Shown here: positions 22,968-33,159 of the stretch, in pieces
Numbering within the stretch: the stretch's first letter is position 1
How the letters are laid out: each line of letters begins with the position of its first letter
From: Euclidia mi
Taxonomy: Eukaryota; Arthropoda; Insecta; Lepidoptera; Erebidae
DNA: 64,000 nucleotides
Assembly (NCBI GenBank): GCA_944739405.2
Contig: OX123197.2
Coordinates: 61,666,047 to 61,730,046, forward strand
Direction of reading: 5' to 3'
Notes under the pieces: generated by a model
What the model was told of the DNA's origin: nothing
Databases searched by the model: none
Seen by the model: only the letters and a program-made list of their open reading frames with translations
Program-made: the position numbers and the translations under genes

Positions 22968-23907
22968 TTCAAATTCAAATTCAAAATCGTTTATTCATTT
23001 GGGTCACAATGTGATGCTTATGAACGTCAAAATAATAAATTTATAAAATAATTACTTAAAGACTCTACATTTACATTTACTGCTACGTTCGCAAAGCAAT
23101 AGGTAGAACCATGAGAAAGAACGGGCAATAAAACTCACGGTCACTCTTTTTCATCGCCAGGTTTTGCATAATACACAATTTACATTTTGTTAGGTGCTGC
23201 AACTGTTACACCTTCTATATCACTTGTATATATTTACTGTACATAATAATACTCAAGCATAATACTTTAGATGTTCATTTGGTTAGTCTCCTCAGAATAG
23301 ACATGGTGAAACAGGAGCATCCACTTACATTATATATACCTAATAATGCAGGCAATCCGCGAAAGTGATCAGAACCATGATGGAAATGATGCAGTTAAAT
23401 ATTAAAATCTAATACCAGCCCGCAAGACCGTCATCGACCAGTCATCGCAAGTAGCACCCGTTCACGAGTATGACGCATGTGCCAGCCATCATCCCTCTCG
23501 CCATATTAGAGGGACAGGGATGACCCGACACACGACGCCACCACAAGAAATGACATTTTAGTGAGCATGACGATAACGGTATACGAACCGGCAGTAAGAA
23601 ACAATCTATTGGTATACTGACCATGACCGCCAATTACCTCAATTTTCCAGATCGTTATTATTAACATAAATTAGTGGACCGCGTGAAGGAATGCAAATGT
23701 AGAAAGAATTTTGTGAAGGTGACAAGTGAACAACGATATGATCAGGGATAAATAATGTTAAACTACATTCAACAAATCATAATAATATCTAAATCCTGCA
23801 AAAATCATGTGTTCACGAGGCACTTCCACTTAACATGTTACTAATTAAGAAGAGAGTATTTTACACAGTCATAAAAATGACAATAATGGTGAACTTAAAA
23901 AAAGCAA
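22968..23907 (-). repeat. LINE 3' UTR and (TTGAAT)n tail
   Basis: On the plus strand the tail reads ttcaaattcaaattcaaa then atcgtttattcatttgggtc, a minus-strand aataaa signal followed by the hexamer tail. The block gtgagttttattgcccgttc (minus strand, near 23125-23145) resembles Jockey/CR1 3' ends. No ORF of note; the 63-aa ORF at 23442 has no motif. Confidence 0.6.
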
Positions 23908-25501
23908 CTAGACCCATGATCTCTTATCATCTAGAAATTCTTTAACAGTGTAAGAACCCCTTTTTAAAAGAAAATTCCTAGTAGTGGTTTTAAATTTGTG
24001 CGGAGGTCAATTCATTATTTCCAGAGGTAATTTGTTGAAGAATTGTATACCGAGTCCCGCAAATGAGTTATGAACTTTATGTAGACGGTAGTTAGTGCCC
24101 ACTAGTTTATGCTTATTCCTTGTGTTCACTTTGTGCAAGTCACTATTTTTACGGTAAAGAGTTAAGTTTTTCTTAATGTACATTAAATTAGCAAATATAT
24201 ACTGCGATGCAACTGTAAATATTTCTACTTCTTTAAATTTATCTCGTAAAGAATCTCTAGCACCTAACTTATATATTGCACGTATGGCCCTCTTTTGAAT
24301 AACAAAAATTGACTGAATATCGGCCGCCGTACACCATAATAGTATCCCGTAAGACATAACACTGTGAAAGTAACTAAAGTAAACTAGTCTAGCAGTATCT
24401 ACGTCTGTGAATTGGCGAACTTTCCTAACTGCAAATGCTGCAGAACTAAGTTTGACTGCCAGACAGGATATTTGGGCGCCCCACTGAAGCATATAATCTA
24501 AAGTTAAACCTAAAAATACAGTTGAATCAGCTAGGTTAATTGTTTCGTTATTTAAAATTATATTAGTAAGAACATTTTTGACATTCGGCAAAGTGAATTT
24601 TACACATTTTGTTTTGCCAGAGTTGAGTAGCAAATTATTTGTCGTGAACCAATGTAGTACTTGCGCAAGAGAATTATTTACGCTGTCAATGTTACTTGTA
24701 TTACGATCAACTTTAAAAATAAGTGAAGTATCGTCAGCAAAAAGAACAATATCACATAGATTTCTAACAAAGAATGGCAAGTCATTAATATATATTAAAA
24801 AAAAGAAACGGACCAAGAATAGAGCCCTGTGGAACGCCCATTCCCACTGGCAAACCTTGAGACCTACTTCCACTAACATCTACATACTGAACTCTATCTC
24901 TAAGGTAAATGGCAACAAGATTGAGTGCGCTATCTCGAATACCATAATGGTTGAGTTTACGTAAAAGTGTATCATGTTCAACACAATCAAAAGCCTTTGA
25001 CAAGTCGCAAAAAACACCAATGGCATCCTTCGAATTTTCCCAAGCGTTAAAGATATGTTTTAATAGAGTTACACCGGCATCAACGGTGGAGCGACCCTTA
25101 GTAAAGCCATACTGCTCTCTGTGCAATAAATTATTTGTGAAAAAGTGGCTCTCTAACTGATGCAAAATAACCTTTTCAAAAATTTTACTGATTGCAGGCA
25201 AGATAGAAATTGGCCGAAAGTTACTAGGGTCGCTCTTGGATCCTTTTTTGAAAAGTGGTATCACCTTGCTGTGTTTCATTAAATCAGGAAATACCCCTTT
25301 ATCCACGCATGTATTAAATATTGCAGCTAAATATGGAGCTATGCTAAAAATGATTTGGCGAACAAGACTAACTGAAATACCCCATAAGTCAATAGATTTC
25401 TTAATATTGATGGTCTTGAATGTCTTGAGGATGTCATTGGTGTCAATGTATTTAAAATTAAACAGCACATCACACTCATTCACATTGCCCCTAACTAACA
25501 T
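23908..25501 (-). pseudogene. LINE reverse transcriptase domain
   Basis: Copies LINE RNA into DNA at the nicked target. From the 5' side the protein shows VIPLFKKGSKSDPSNFRPIS, KIFEKVILHQLE, QYGFTKGRSTVDAGV, CDLSKAFDCVEHDTLL and GVPQGSILGPFLF. A frameshift near 24850 leads to INDLPFF and VLFADDTSLIF, whose FADD box is at about 24730-24741. Then come KTKCVKFTLPN, LGLTLD and a C-terminal CR1-like TRNKHKLVGTNYRLHK with NKLPLEI. A second shift near 24005 joins the last roughly 30 residues, which end at 23908. Confidence 0.88.
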
Positions 25502-26055
25502 CTCTGCTTTGCTTGGGCATTAGTCTTAACACTTGGTTGTTTTCACTGGTATGTTTATGAAGTAGTTATTAAAAGTCTGAGCAACATCAATTTTCTTTGT
25601 TACTATTTCTCCATTACATTTTAATTCATAGCTATTATCTACTAACTTAGCTCGACCAGTCTCACTGTTAATAATGTTCCAAGTTGTTTTTATTTTGTTC
25701 TTGGATTCTTTAATTTTATTACTTATAAATATAGACTTAGCTGAAGCACATGCTCTCTTAAAAGCTTTTGAGTAATTTCTTACATATTCAATAAATGAAG
25801 GATTAAAATTGTATTGCTACATACCATACAGATCATACAACCTAGATCTACTTTTGTATATTCCTACTGTTGCCCAATCACAAAATTTAACTTTAGAGCT
25901 CTTGGCAAATGTCTTCTGCTTAAAAATTTTATTGTACTCATTTTTAATACCATCAAATAACCACTTATATAATTTATCTGGATCATCGTGAGTTAAGTCA
26001 ATGCTGGCGATCTTAGCAGCAACATCATCACTAAAGCGATTAAGGCGAGCAGAGG
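25502..26055 (-). pseudogene. LINE ORF2 linker between endonuclease and RT
   Basis: Frames on the minus strand give RLNRFSDDVAAKIASIDLTH, YKWLFDGIKNEYNKIF, SRSRLYDLYGM and then TTWNIINSETG with FNNYFI. This is the usual linker before a LINE RT. It has stops and frame changes. Confidence 0.65.
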
Positions 26056-26518
26056 TCATAGGCCTACATGTGATTTTTGTACTGTAGGGGTTGTATTAGT
26101 TGGAATTACAACCTTTTGTCCACAGTGATCCGTTGTCAAGTCACTCAAAACAGTTTTACTTAAGTACAAACAATTGCAAAAAATATTATCTAAGCATGTA
26201 GAAGAATGTGAGGTAGTTCTGGTTGGTTCAGAAAATAAAACATTCAAATTAAATGACATAAATAAACTAACTAACCTAGTACAAGTTGGTGATTGTTCTA
26301 ACAAGTTAACATTAAAATCACCACATACGATTATTGACTTCCCGCTGGAACTTAAGTATTTTAAGACGTCCTCCATGATGCTTTCAAATTCGCTAAAGTC
26401 ACTTTGTGGTGGTCGGTATACACAGACTATGACGGGTTGCTCAAGTTCAACACAAAATATCTCAACGGTGCGCTCGATAGAAAGTTCGGCTATGTCCTTT
26501 CGTTCTTTACATTTAATA

Positions 26519-26905
26519 CTATTTATTTATTTATTTGGCACACAAAACAAAACATTTTTTACAGTTTCGTCTTAAACTATGTTTCTAACTATGTGTACAT
26601 ATCATGGTTAGAAGATACACGGTACAAGATGACACATATATGCATATCAGTACAAGATGACGTTGTGTGATACAATACTAAATGTTACTTAAATACGCTA
26701 ATAAATTGGAAGTAAATGACGACAAACATAATCATAAAAAGAGTAAAGAATAATGCCAAACATTCACATAATAACGTGTCAATAATGCTTATTGACACGC
26801 TTTTACGCGATGTTCAATGCTGTGAGGACGATGACATAATATGCCTGACTTTATTTTTAAATTGTTTACTATTACAATTGAAGACATCTAGTGATACATG
26901 ATATT
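26519..26905 (-). mobile_element. Retroelement tail inserted in the LINE endonuclease
   Basis: Begins on the plus strand with (TTTA)n and ggcacacaaaac, a minus-strand A-rich tail like that at 6057. It interrupts endonuclease coding sequence that is recognisable on both sides. The host sequence next to each edge (gtaatatcatgta and gtattaaatgtaa, minus strand) is similar and may be a worn target duplication. The interior is AT-rich and not coding. A perfect cgtgtcaataatgcttattgacacg inverted repeat sits at 26776-26800. Confidence 0.55.
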
Positions 26906-26961
26906 ACAAACATATATGAGAGAGCCACCACGAATAGCGTTCTTTCTTACAAATGCACTAA

Positions 26962-27169
26962 TCTTAATATATAAAATTCTTGCGTTACTGACTGACTGAC
27001 AGACAAGCTACAGCCAAAAGTATTGGGCGCAGGAAGCTGAAATTTGGCATGTATGTTCCTTGGGGACCGTAAGGGTGCACTAAGAAGGGATTTCTCGAAA
27101 TACCTACGGGATCGGTCAAAACAGATAAATTAAAAAAAATGTGCAGGCGTAGCTGCTGGCGTCCTCTAG
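26962..27169 (+). mobile_element. Non-autonomous Helitron, ~200-bp family, copy 2
   Basis: 208 bp from TCTTAATATATAAAATTC to gctggcgtcctCTAG, flanked by A (26961) and T (27170), the A^T target expected of Helitrons, with no target duplication. It lies inside LINE endonuclease coding sequence. Reading straight across the site without it keeps the LINE frame, which fixes both ends exactly. Confidence 0.92.
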
Positions 27170-27356
27170 TCACTGTATAAAATTCATTATTGAATATTAA
27201 TTGGTCACCTCTTAACCAATGTTCCGTAATGCATAATACATGCAACTTATGTTTCTTTAAAAATAAATCTATCTCTAATTCTTTGCCAGATAGGCCTTGT
27301 ATGTTTTGATGAGCTAAGTTTAAAACACATGAATGCCTATCTGTTGTCTCATCTAG

Positions 27357-28085
27357 TAGTTAAAACTAATAGATTTGTCAATACTACTATTGGTATAACT
27401 ATTATCTACCAAATTCCAAAGTACTCTAGTAGTACTGCGTTCACTATGTAAATTAAATGCTAATAATTTAGCAAGTTGTCGCCTATATATAAAAGAGAGA
27501 TACATAGTATCTTTTGTTAAAAATAAATTACTAATAAAAATATTAGAGTCGAAAAATAAAATATGGTCACTATGACTACAAGTGCTATTATATAATTATA
27601 GATTCAATTTACCTATCTGGTTATTTTCTTTATAAGATAAGTTATTGGAATATGGTAATGCACAGAAAATAAAATTGCACTCCACTTTAGAACTTTGTTC
27701 TATCATAATATCTGATAAAGCTAATATTTCTTTCTTGGTAACTAGTAGGCTATCCCCATATAAAATTATAACTGTAGAATGTTTATTTAGTCTAGCATAC
27801 TTTAATTTATTAATTAACATAGACATTCCTTGTCCTGGTGAACAAATATTTTGTATTGACCGATCAGTATAACTATTAATCAGGCTACCCATACCAATTC
27901 CTAATTGGTCAGAAAAAATTAAAACATTGTTATCTGAAACCTTATTATTTTCATTATGTAACAATGTGTCAGAACCTGAACCATGACATGTTTTCGAAGG
28001 ATATTTATCTTGAAAGTCACTATATAACTTGGTTGTACAATTAGGTGAAGCCTCTAACTTATGATTTGAACAATTTAAGGCGCTG
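27357..28085 (-). pseudogene. LINE ORF1 C-terminal region
   Basis: Minus-strand frame from 28085 to 27596 (SALNCSNHKLEASPN, NVLIFSDQLGIGMGSLINSY, STVIILYGDSLLV, NFIFCALPYSNNLSYKENN). It continues after a frameshift to about 27357 (ILFFDSNIFISNLFLTKD, YRRQLAKLLAFNLH). The spacing of these blocks recalls the SGNH/esterase-like C-terminal domain found in ORF1 of some CR1-type LINEs, but I cannot confirm catalytic residues. ORF1 would bind LINE RNA. Its stop TAG overlaps the start of the ORF2 region, which supports one element. Confidence 0.55.
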
Positions 28086-28439
28086 TCGTAAGCGACTGTT
28101 TTGGTAAATGAGGGGGTGAAGCAGGGAAGGTGAAGGGCGCTTAGCTCCGTCTACGGCGGGGTGCCCCCCTTCATTCTCGCGCGTGCGGCCGTATTCTGGC
28201 AACATCCGTATTCCAATATTTCAAAATCACAAGCAAAACGTTTTAGCATATTGAATTGAGACACTGATATTAAAATTTATATTACATAAATCAATATGTT
28301 TGTACAATATAGGCAAAGCGCAATTTTTGTTCTCAGTGGAGCCATGAGCTAAACTGGTTTACATTAGACGTTATAGGTATTAATAGTTGACGAAAGTAGG
28401 TAAATACCTACGAGTACGTGCCGTAAGATGATAAAAATA
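28086..28439. other. GC-rich patch then AT-rich spacer
   Basis: 28086-28205 is GC-rich (gaaggtgaagggcgcttagc, ggcggggtgccccccttc) and breaks the LINE ORF1 sharply. The origin is not recognised. The remainder shows nothing. Confidence 0.4.
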
Positions 28440-28670
28440 ATTAAGTCAGTTCCATGTATGGAGAGGCTTTTATTATTTTTGTTTTGATTTTGTATAAAAT
28501 GGTGAAGCGGTTCATAGAATACCTACATCTAATTCCATTCCTGCCAGTTTTCAAATCTGTTTTGCAATAAATTGGCTGTGACATACGGGCGGACAGACAG
28601 ACAGACATGGCGAATCTATAAGGGTTCCGTTTATAAAATTTTTGGCTACGGTACCCTAAAAACCACAATA
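28440..28670 (+). repeat. 'GACAGACAGACATGGCGAATC' repeat
   Basis: Contains cgggcggacagacagacaga, catggcgaatctataagggt and a closing tggctacggtaccctaaaa. This is a block I recognise as a frequent short repeat in lepidopteran DNA. Class unknown. The 75-aa minus ORF over it is an artefact. Confidence 0.5.
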
Positions 28671-28976
28671 CTGCCCTACTAAGCGCAAAAGCGGTATCTC
28701 AACTAAAGCGAGTTACGAGATAATTGAAGTTTAGTAAAAGTTGATTTATTTTATTTATTTATGGATGTTTAATTGTTATTATAGGCATAATTATTATGGT
28801 AAGGGTTTCGAAATACGTCGCTCTTTTTAGGGGTTCTGAGTGATTGAGGGGGGAGGAGGGGAGGTCTCGGAAACTCTCCTCATCATTTTCACTCGCCGGA
28901 AATACTTGGTTTCCTCTGAAAAAGAAATTCTCCAAACATCGGTGTGTATGGCACTGCCAACTTCCTCATTCTTCAC
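28671..28976. other. Spacer with a G-rich patch
   Basis: A G-rich run (gattgaggggggaggagggg, 28842-28861) is the only distinct item. No gene. Confidence 0.4.
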
Positions 28977-29241
28977 ATACATACATACATACATATCGTC
29001 ACGCCTTTTATCACCGAAGGGGTAGGCAGAGGTGTATTTCTACATCCACTTTTCGCCAGATATACTTTAGTCCCAAGTAATAAGGGGCGAGCCTATTGTC
29101 GAAACGGGCACATTTCCAGACTCCGTGCTGCTACTGAGAATTTCGTGACAGAAAAACCCAATAACACTGCCCAATCCAGGAATCGAACCCGGGACCTCCC
29201 GATCCCACGTGTACATTTATGCCGCGAGACCAACGAGGCAG
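28977..29241 (-). repeat. tRNA-headed SINE with RTE tail
   Basis: Minus strand: head ctgcctcgttggtctcgcgg, B-box-like gggttcgattcctgg, then attctcagtagcagcacgga, caataggctcgcccc, ggcgaaaagtggatg and the RTE-type end cctctgcctaccccttcgg ... ggcgtgacgat with (TATG)n. Same family as 48369, 50837, 54872 and 62067. The 101-aa plus ORF over it is an artefact. Confidence 0.82.
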
Positions 29242-29395
29242 TCGTATAGGGTTTGATGTCGAGTTTTCCGTCTCTACGCAAAGATGGTATTTGCAACGTG
29301 TTATCCCTTAGTCGCCTCTTTCGACATCCACGGGAAGATAGGAGGTGGTGACACTACTTGTATTCTATGCCGTCAACCACACGGCAAATTTCATT
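29242..29395 (-). repeat. 'GCCGTGTGGTTGACGGCATAG' repeat fragment
   Basis: Minus strand starts tttgccgtgtggttgacggc and includes cccgtggatgtcgaaagagg and cgactaagggataacac, a block common in lepidopteran genomes. It is joined directly to the SINE head at 29241, suggesting the SINE landed beside or inside it. Confidence 0.5.
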
Positions 29396-29447
29396 CTTCA
29401 TTTTCATTTCATCATTCTTCACACTAGTTTAATAAACTAAGTTTGAC

Positions 29448-29468
29448 CTAGCCCTGCTTCGCAGGGCT
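29448..29468 (-). other. Helitron-like 3' end with perfect hairpin
   Basis: Minus strand agccctgcgaagcagggct is an 8-bp perfect stem with a 3-base loop, overlapping a terminal CTAG (29448-29451). This is the hairpin-near-CTRR arrangement of Helitron 3' ends. The matching 5' TC end is not identified. The element body would extend to the right (higher coordinates). Confidence 0.45.
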
Positions 29469-29967
29469 CTTATTTTCGGATTAAGGGTCGAAACAGAACC
29501 TAACATTACCTATTTAGTTACTTATTACAGTCGCACCTAACCCTAGGCACTCGAAAGCAATGACGCACAAATTTGGCATTAGCTGTCAATATGATCATTC
29601 CAAGATGGCGGGTTTGCGTTTAGTTTCACGTTTTTCACATAAAACCTAAAAATTACATTTGTAAAACTGTACTGAAGTACAAAAATTACGTTCCGTTTTG
29701 CATAATTGCGAAGTATTTAAGAATTTTTGGAAATTGTTTAAAAATATTTAGACGCAACTCCGGCAGCCAAAATTAATTTTAGGGGATTAAAACTAAATCC
29801 CTTAAGCCCCCTACACCACCAATACCCTAAAATTCAGGCGACTCGTTTCGAAACCCAACCCATTATTAATTTTCAAAATAGATGAAATATCAAAATATAT
29901 TTTATGTGGATATACCTTATTCATGAGATTCTGTTATGTCGCTTAGAAAATTATAGAATTAAAATTT
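29469..29967. other. AT-rich stretch, perhaps Helitron body
   Basis: No coding signal. Contains ccaagatggcgggtttgcgt (about 29601), a YY1-like AAGATGGCGG box without any gene beside it. Confidence 0.35.
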
Positions 29968-30105
29968 TACATACATACATACATACATAGACTCACGCCT
30001 GTTTCCCCGAAGGGGTAGGCAGAGGCATATTAAACGCCCACTTTTCGCCAGTGTTTTGATCCCACGTAATAGGTGGCGAGCCTATTGCCGCTTATCGGGA
30101 TATTT
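29968..30105 (-). repeat. RTE-type SINE/LINE tail fragment
   Basis: (CATA)n, then gactcacgcctgtttccccg, aaggggtaggcagaggcata and ttttcgccagtgttttgatc. Nearly identical to 36474-36608. Only the 3' tail side is present. The following 100 bp (accagagcctcgtccgttga, ggtgcaccacttgcaggtga) may be its 5' part but was not matched. Confidence 0.65.
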
Positions 30106-30468
30106 AGTTTACCAGAGCCTCGTCCGTTGATCGGCAGGTGCACCACTTGCAGGTGAGGTTGGCTTAGGACCCTAAGTTCTTGGTGGGAACCCTACGCACC
30201 CTTACCTAATTAAAATTTTAGTTACTGCTTTTTCGTTTGCTCACCTCATACATGTTTGTATGGAAAATATAAAAATATTCTTTTGCTTATAATATATACA
30301 GATATTTATTTATCATTTACTAACGAAATACAGAGTTTACAGCTCATCAAAAGTTAGCTGTCTGCTACAACCCGGCAGGTTTTCCTTATTCTCATCGAAA
30401 GTTAAAGGCAGTGTGTGAGGTGATGAGGCTTCAATACTTCTTATTTGCTGTTGTTCACGAGGCACATT
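30106..30468. other. Spacer, nothing firm
   Basis: No gene recognised. Possibly the remainder of the repeat above up to about 30215, then AT-rich DNA. Confidence 0.35.
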
Positions 30469-30783
30469 TTAATTTACTTTCCTTTTACGGCTTAGTATTG
30501 TAGAAACTTGAAGCACTGATGAAACATTTTCCTCTCCGTGATCTCGCAATGCCATCCCTTGAGCTTGACGAGAATCAACAATTTTAGGCAACTGCCAATT
30601 CATATAAAACGCCACAAGCTTTTCTTTCATTTTCGTATCGCCGAAAACATCATCTCTTTCTATAATTTCTATTTTTAGTGGTATACTTTTGCCACTCCAC
30701 ACAGCAAATAAACATTTTTGTTTGCGTGTAACGTGGCGTTGCCCCTGAATTTGGTAATAACAATCACAATATTTGTTTAGACT
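30469..30783 (-). pseudogene. YqaJ-like viral recombinase C-terminal fragment
   Basis: The minus-strand frame, open from about 30783, gives CDCYYQIQGQRHVT, then CLFAVWSGKSIPLKIEIIE and RDDVFGDTKM, MKEKLVAFYMNWQLPKIVD, and ends at 30469. This pattern (Y-QxQGQ-H-T, C-F-VW, then RDDxF and a helical end) matches the C-terminal half of YqaJ-type exonucleases (PD-(D/E)XK fold). The QxQGQ glutamines are a conserved feature. Insect genomes carry many such genes, often transposon-linked. The N-terminal catalytic half is not visible, so this is an exon or a remnant. Fold assignment is by recall. Confidence 0.55.
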
Positions 30784-30910
30784 AGTCAGTTCACTTTTTT
30801 ATCATGTTTCCATGTTTGTATTTTATTTGATATTATTATTCCATGTTTGTATTCTATTTTACATACATGAAAAATTCTTACAAAAGTCTTTTGTTCAGAC
30901 TTTTGACTTT

Positions 30911-31385
30911 AAGCTCTATTTTTTGCTAGTTTGTAATATGTACCGTTATGGCTAGTAGCGCGACGAAAAATTAGGTGTTCCACGGCTTCTGAGGTATAAC
31001 AGCGCCTTAAACAGTTACTGTTGTTGGTCATAGAGAGCAGTTGTTTTAGATTTTCTCTACCAACTCTACTAATTTCATCATATTTCAATATATATTCCTG
31101 TGTTTCACTTTGATGATCTATTATAAATTTTTTGAGCTGTGCATTTAATGATGTGATTTGTGTTTGCAGCTCACATGTGTGTTGTTCATATTGTAATCGG
31201 CTACAGGCTAATTGCTCACTACTATCCTTAAGCTTAGAAACTAATAACTCACTCTCTTTAACTAAATTATGGTTAATTTGTGTTAAATCTACAATTTTCT
31301 TTGACCTCTTATAGCCTAACTCAAGTCGCTTTATTAATTTATTTAATTTTGTCAATTTCCTAAAGGAGATGTACCATTTGGCCAT
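30911..31385 (-). CDS. Coiled-coil protein, possible LINE ORF1 or host fragment
   Basis: 158-codon uninterrupted frame starting MAKWYISFRKLTKLNKLIKR. Residues about 40-120 have heptad-like leucine spacing (ELLVSKLKDSSEQLACSRLQ, LQTQITSLNAQLKKFI), so a long coiled coil is likely. The C-terminal part has CLRRCYTSEAVEHLIFRRAT. I do not recognise the family. Coiled-coil ORF1 proteins of LINEs look like this, and a second coiled-coil piece lies at 32232-32627 on the same strand. Low complexity and lack of homologous motifs limit the call. Confidence 0.4.
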
Positions 31386-32231
31386 ACATTATGGGCCTGG
31401 CACGGCCAAACACAACACCATGTGTGTTTTGAAGATAAATGACTACTCTATTAACCTGTATAATTTCTTTTTAAATAACTTTTGGTGGAAATAAGATACG
31501 AGATATTTGAAATGGAAATTATTCCGCAACTAAATATACCTCAAAATTGAATTTTAACATAAATATAATACCTAGATGTAAATAAAAGTATCTCTTTGCG
31601 TCTTAAATAACAAAAACTACATAAAGAGTGGCCAATAATAATGATTAATCACCTGTGTACTAGGGAACCTCGTACTATGTATACTCGTCCAAAAAAGCTA
31701 ACCACAATCACAAACACCGCTGCATATTCTTAGCATGGGTAGAAGGTACTGATCATTATTATTGAATTTATATTCAATTACATTACATTAAAACCGTACG
31801 AAAACACCAATAAATCAGAGCAAAATATTTACGATACACAGTAGCAACACGAATGACATAACAGATAAAAAAAGTGTTGCAAATGGTTTGAAAAAATATT
31901 TCTACTATCGATTAAAAAACAAAACGATTTTTACCGATTAATAATTATGGAATGTATAATAAATTATATATTTCTTGATTCTTTTTACAAATATACTTAT
32001 AAAGTAAATAAAATACATTGTTTTTTAATATAGTAATAAAAATATTATTTCCTTAAAACAATTTCTGCCTACCAAACTTCATTTTATTTTTAATGCTGGC
32101 AACATAAGACATTCATCCGCTATTACCATAGCTTATTCAAAATAATTAATCTTTAAAAACTAAATTCTTTCACCGATACTCTATGAAGAAATGAAAACGA
32201 TGTAAAATTAAAAAAAAATATATGTTTAATT
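31386..32231. other. AT-rich stretch, nothing recognised
   Basis: No ORF or repeat that I can support. Confidence 0.45.
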
Positions 32232-32627
32232 TCAACGATTCACAACTTTCTGGCCGCTACAGGCCGTATTTGGTCCTTCTCCTTTACCATTTGACACCTT
32301 ATATGTAAAGTTACAATTACATTTTACAGCTTTAAAAATATTTTCCTTTCCACCAATGACTTCAGAGAATAGGTCCTGGTTTGCTGCGCTGCTTAGTGAC
32401 TGAATGGATTCCTCCAAGGTTGTTATTTTGGATTGAGCTTCACTCAAGCTTGTTTCCAACTCCATGATGCGACTGAGCTGCCTCATATATGTATCATCGC
32501 AGCTACTATATGATCTGACTTCTTCCTGCAGTCTGTCCCGCTGGTCCAGAATGTCCATATGTTCTATGTGGAGTTCCGTCAATTGTGCTTTCAGTTGTAA
32601 GACTTTGTCATTAACATACTTAATTTC
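32232..32627 (-). pseudogene. Coiled-coil ORF, probable LINE ORF1 fragment
   Basis: Frame open from about 32627 (VNDKVLQLKAQLTELHIEHM). It continues with DQRDRLQEEVRSYSSCDD, LETSLSEAQSKITTLEESIQ and a C-terminal DLFSEVIGGKENIFKAVKC before the stop at 32232. Heptad spacing suggests a coiled coil over residues 1-75. Strand and type fit an ORF1 N-terminal half of the LINE at 22968-28085, but 4 kb of other elements separates them and continuity is not shown. Confidence 0.4.
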
Positions 32628-32685
32628 TAAGTAATAAATTGGCTAAGTAGTAACAACTTACAAATTAACATACTCAAAACAAAAA

Positions 32686-33159
32686 ATGCATTTTTATCAA
32701 AGACTACGTATTAATGACTTGAACATCAACTATAATAGCCAAGATCTAGACAGAGTAGAGATAACAACATTTTTAGGAATCTTAATTGACAGTCAGCTGA
32801 CATGGAAGCCACAGGCTGAAGCAATCTGTAAAAAACTCAGTGCATCTGCATATGCACTTTACAACCTTAGGAAAAAAGTTAATATCAAAACAGTATTACT
32901 AGCATATCATGGTCCAGTCGTTTCCATTATAAGGTTTGGAATTATTTTCTGGGGAAATTGTACCGAAAGGGAGAGTATTTTTAAAGCCCAAAAACGCTGC
33001 TTGCGAGCAATATTTAGTTTGAATGTTACTGACAGTTGTGTTCCAATTTTTAAAAACTATAATTTATTGACTTTTCCTTGCCTTTATATTTTAGAAATTG
33101 CTCTTTTTGTTAAATGTAAAAGAAACCTATTTTTATCTACACCGCTATTTTTTAATTAG
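32686..33159 (+). pseudogene. Jockey/CR1-type LINE, RT C-terminal fragment
   Basis: The 157-codon frame reads TFLGILIDSQLTWKPQAEAI, YALYNLRKKVNIKTVLLAYH, IIRFGIIFWGN, FKAQKRCLRAIF and FPCLYILEIALFVKCKRN. These are the post-palm/thumb motifs of a LINE RT. The catalytic core and endonuclease are absent. The 5' truncation point is near 32675, next to the opposite-strand coiled-coil ORF. Confidence 0.78.

Larger units (their letters stand above)
26056..27356 (-). pseudogene. LINE apurinic-type endonuclease domain, split twice
   Basis: Would nick target DNA to prime reverse transcription. Minus-strand pieces in order: HQNIQGL and LCITEHWLRGD (27330-27180), then after the Helitron at 27169-26962 AIRGGSLIYV (26961-26906). 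After a second insertion come VIVCVYRPPQSD and IIVCGDFNVNLLEQ (about 26450-26305), STCLDNIFCN and TDHCGQKVV. The GDFN and DH motifs of this family are visible. Removing the Helitron leaves the frame continuous across its insertion point. Confidence 0.82.
22968..28085 (-). mobile_element. CR1/Jockey-type LINE, decayed, with nested insertions
   Basis: Minus-strand order: ORF1 C-terminal part (28085-27357), endonuclease (27356-26056, interrupted twice), linker, RT (25501-23908), a long 3' UTR, and a tail with aataaacgattttgaattt and TTGAAT repeats at 22968. Frameshifts separate the RT pieces. The 5' side is broken at 28085, where unrelated GC-rich sequence begins. The 3' UTR is long (about 0.9 kb), so the tail at 22968-23400 could belong to a second LINE copy. 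Confidence 0.8.

Noticed and set aside
29595..29620. AAGATGGCGG box as a promoter of a host gene
   Set aside because: No ORF, exon or transcript-like structure follows on either strand. A single short motif is not enough.
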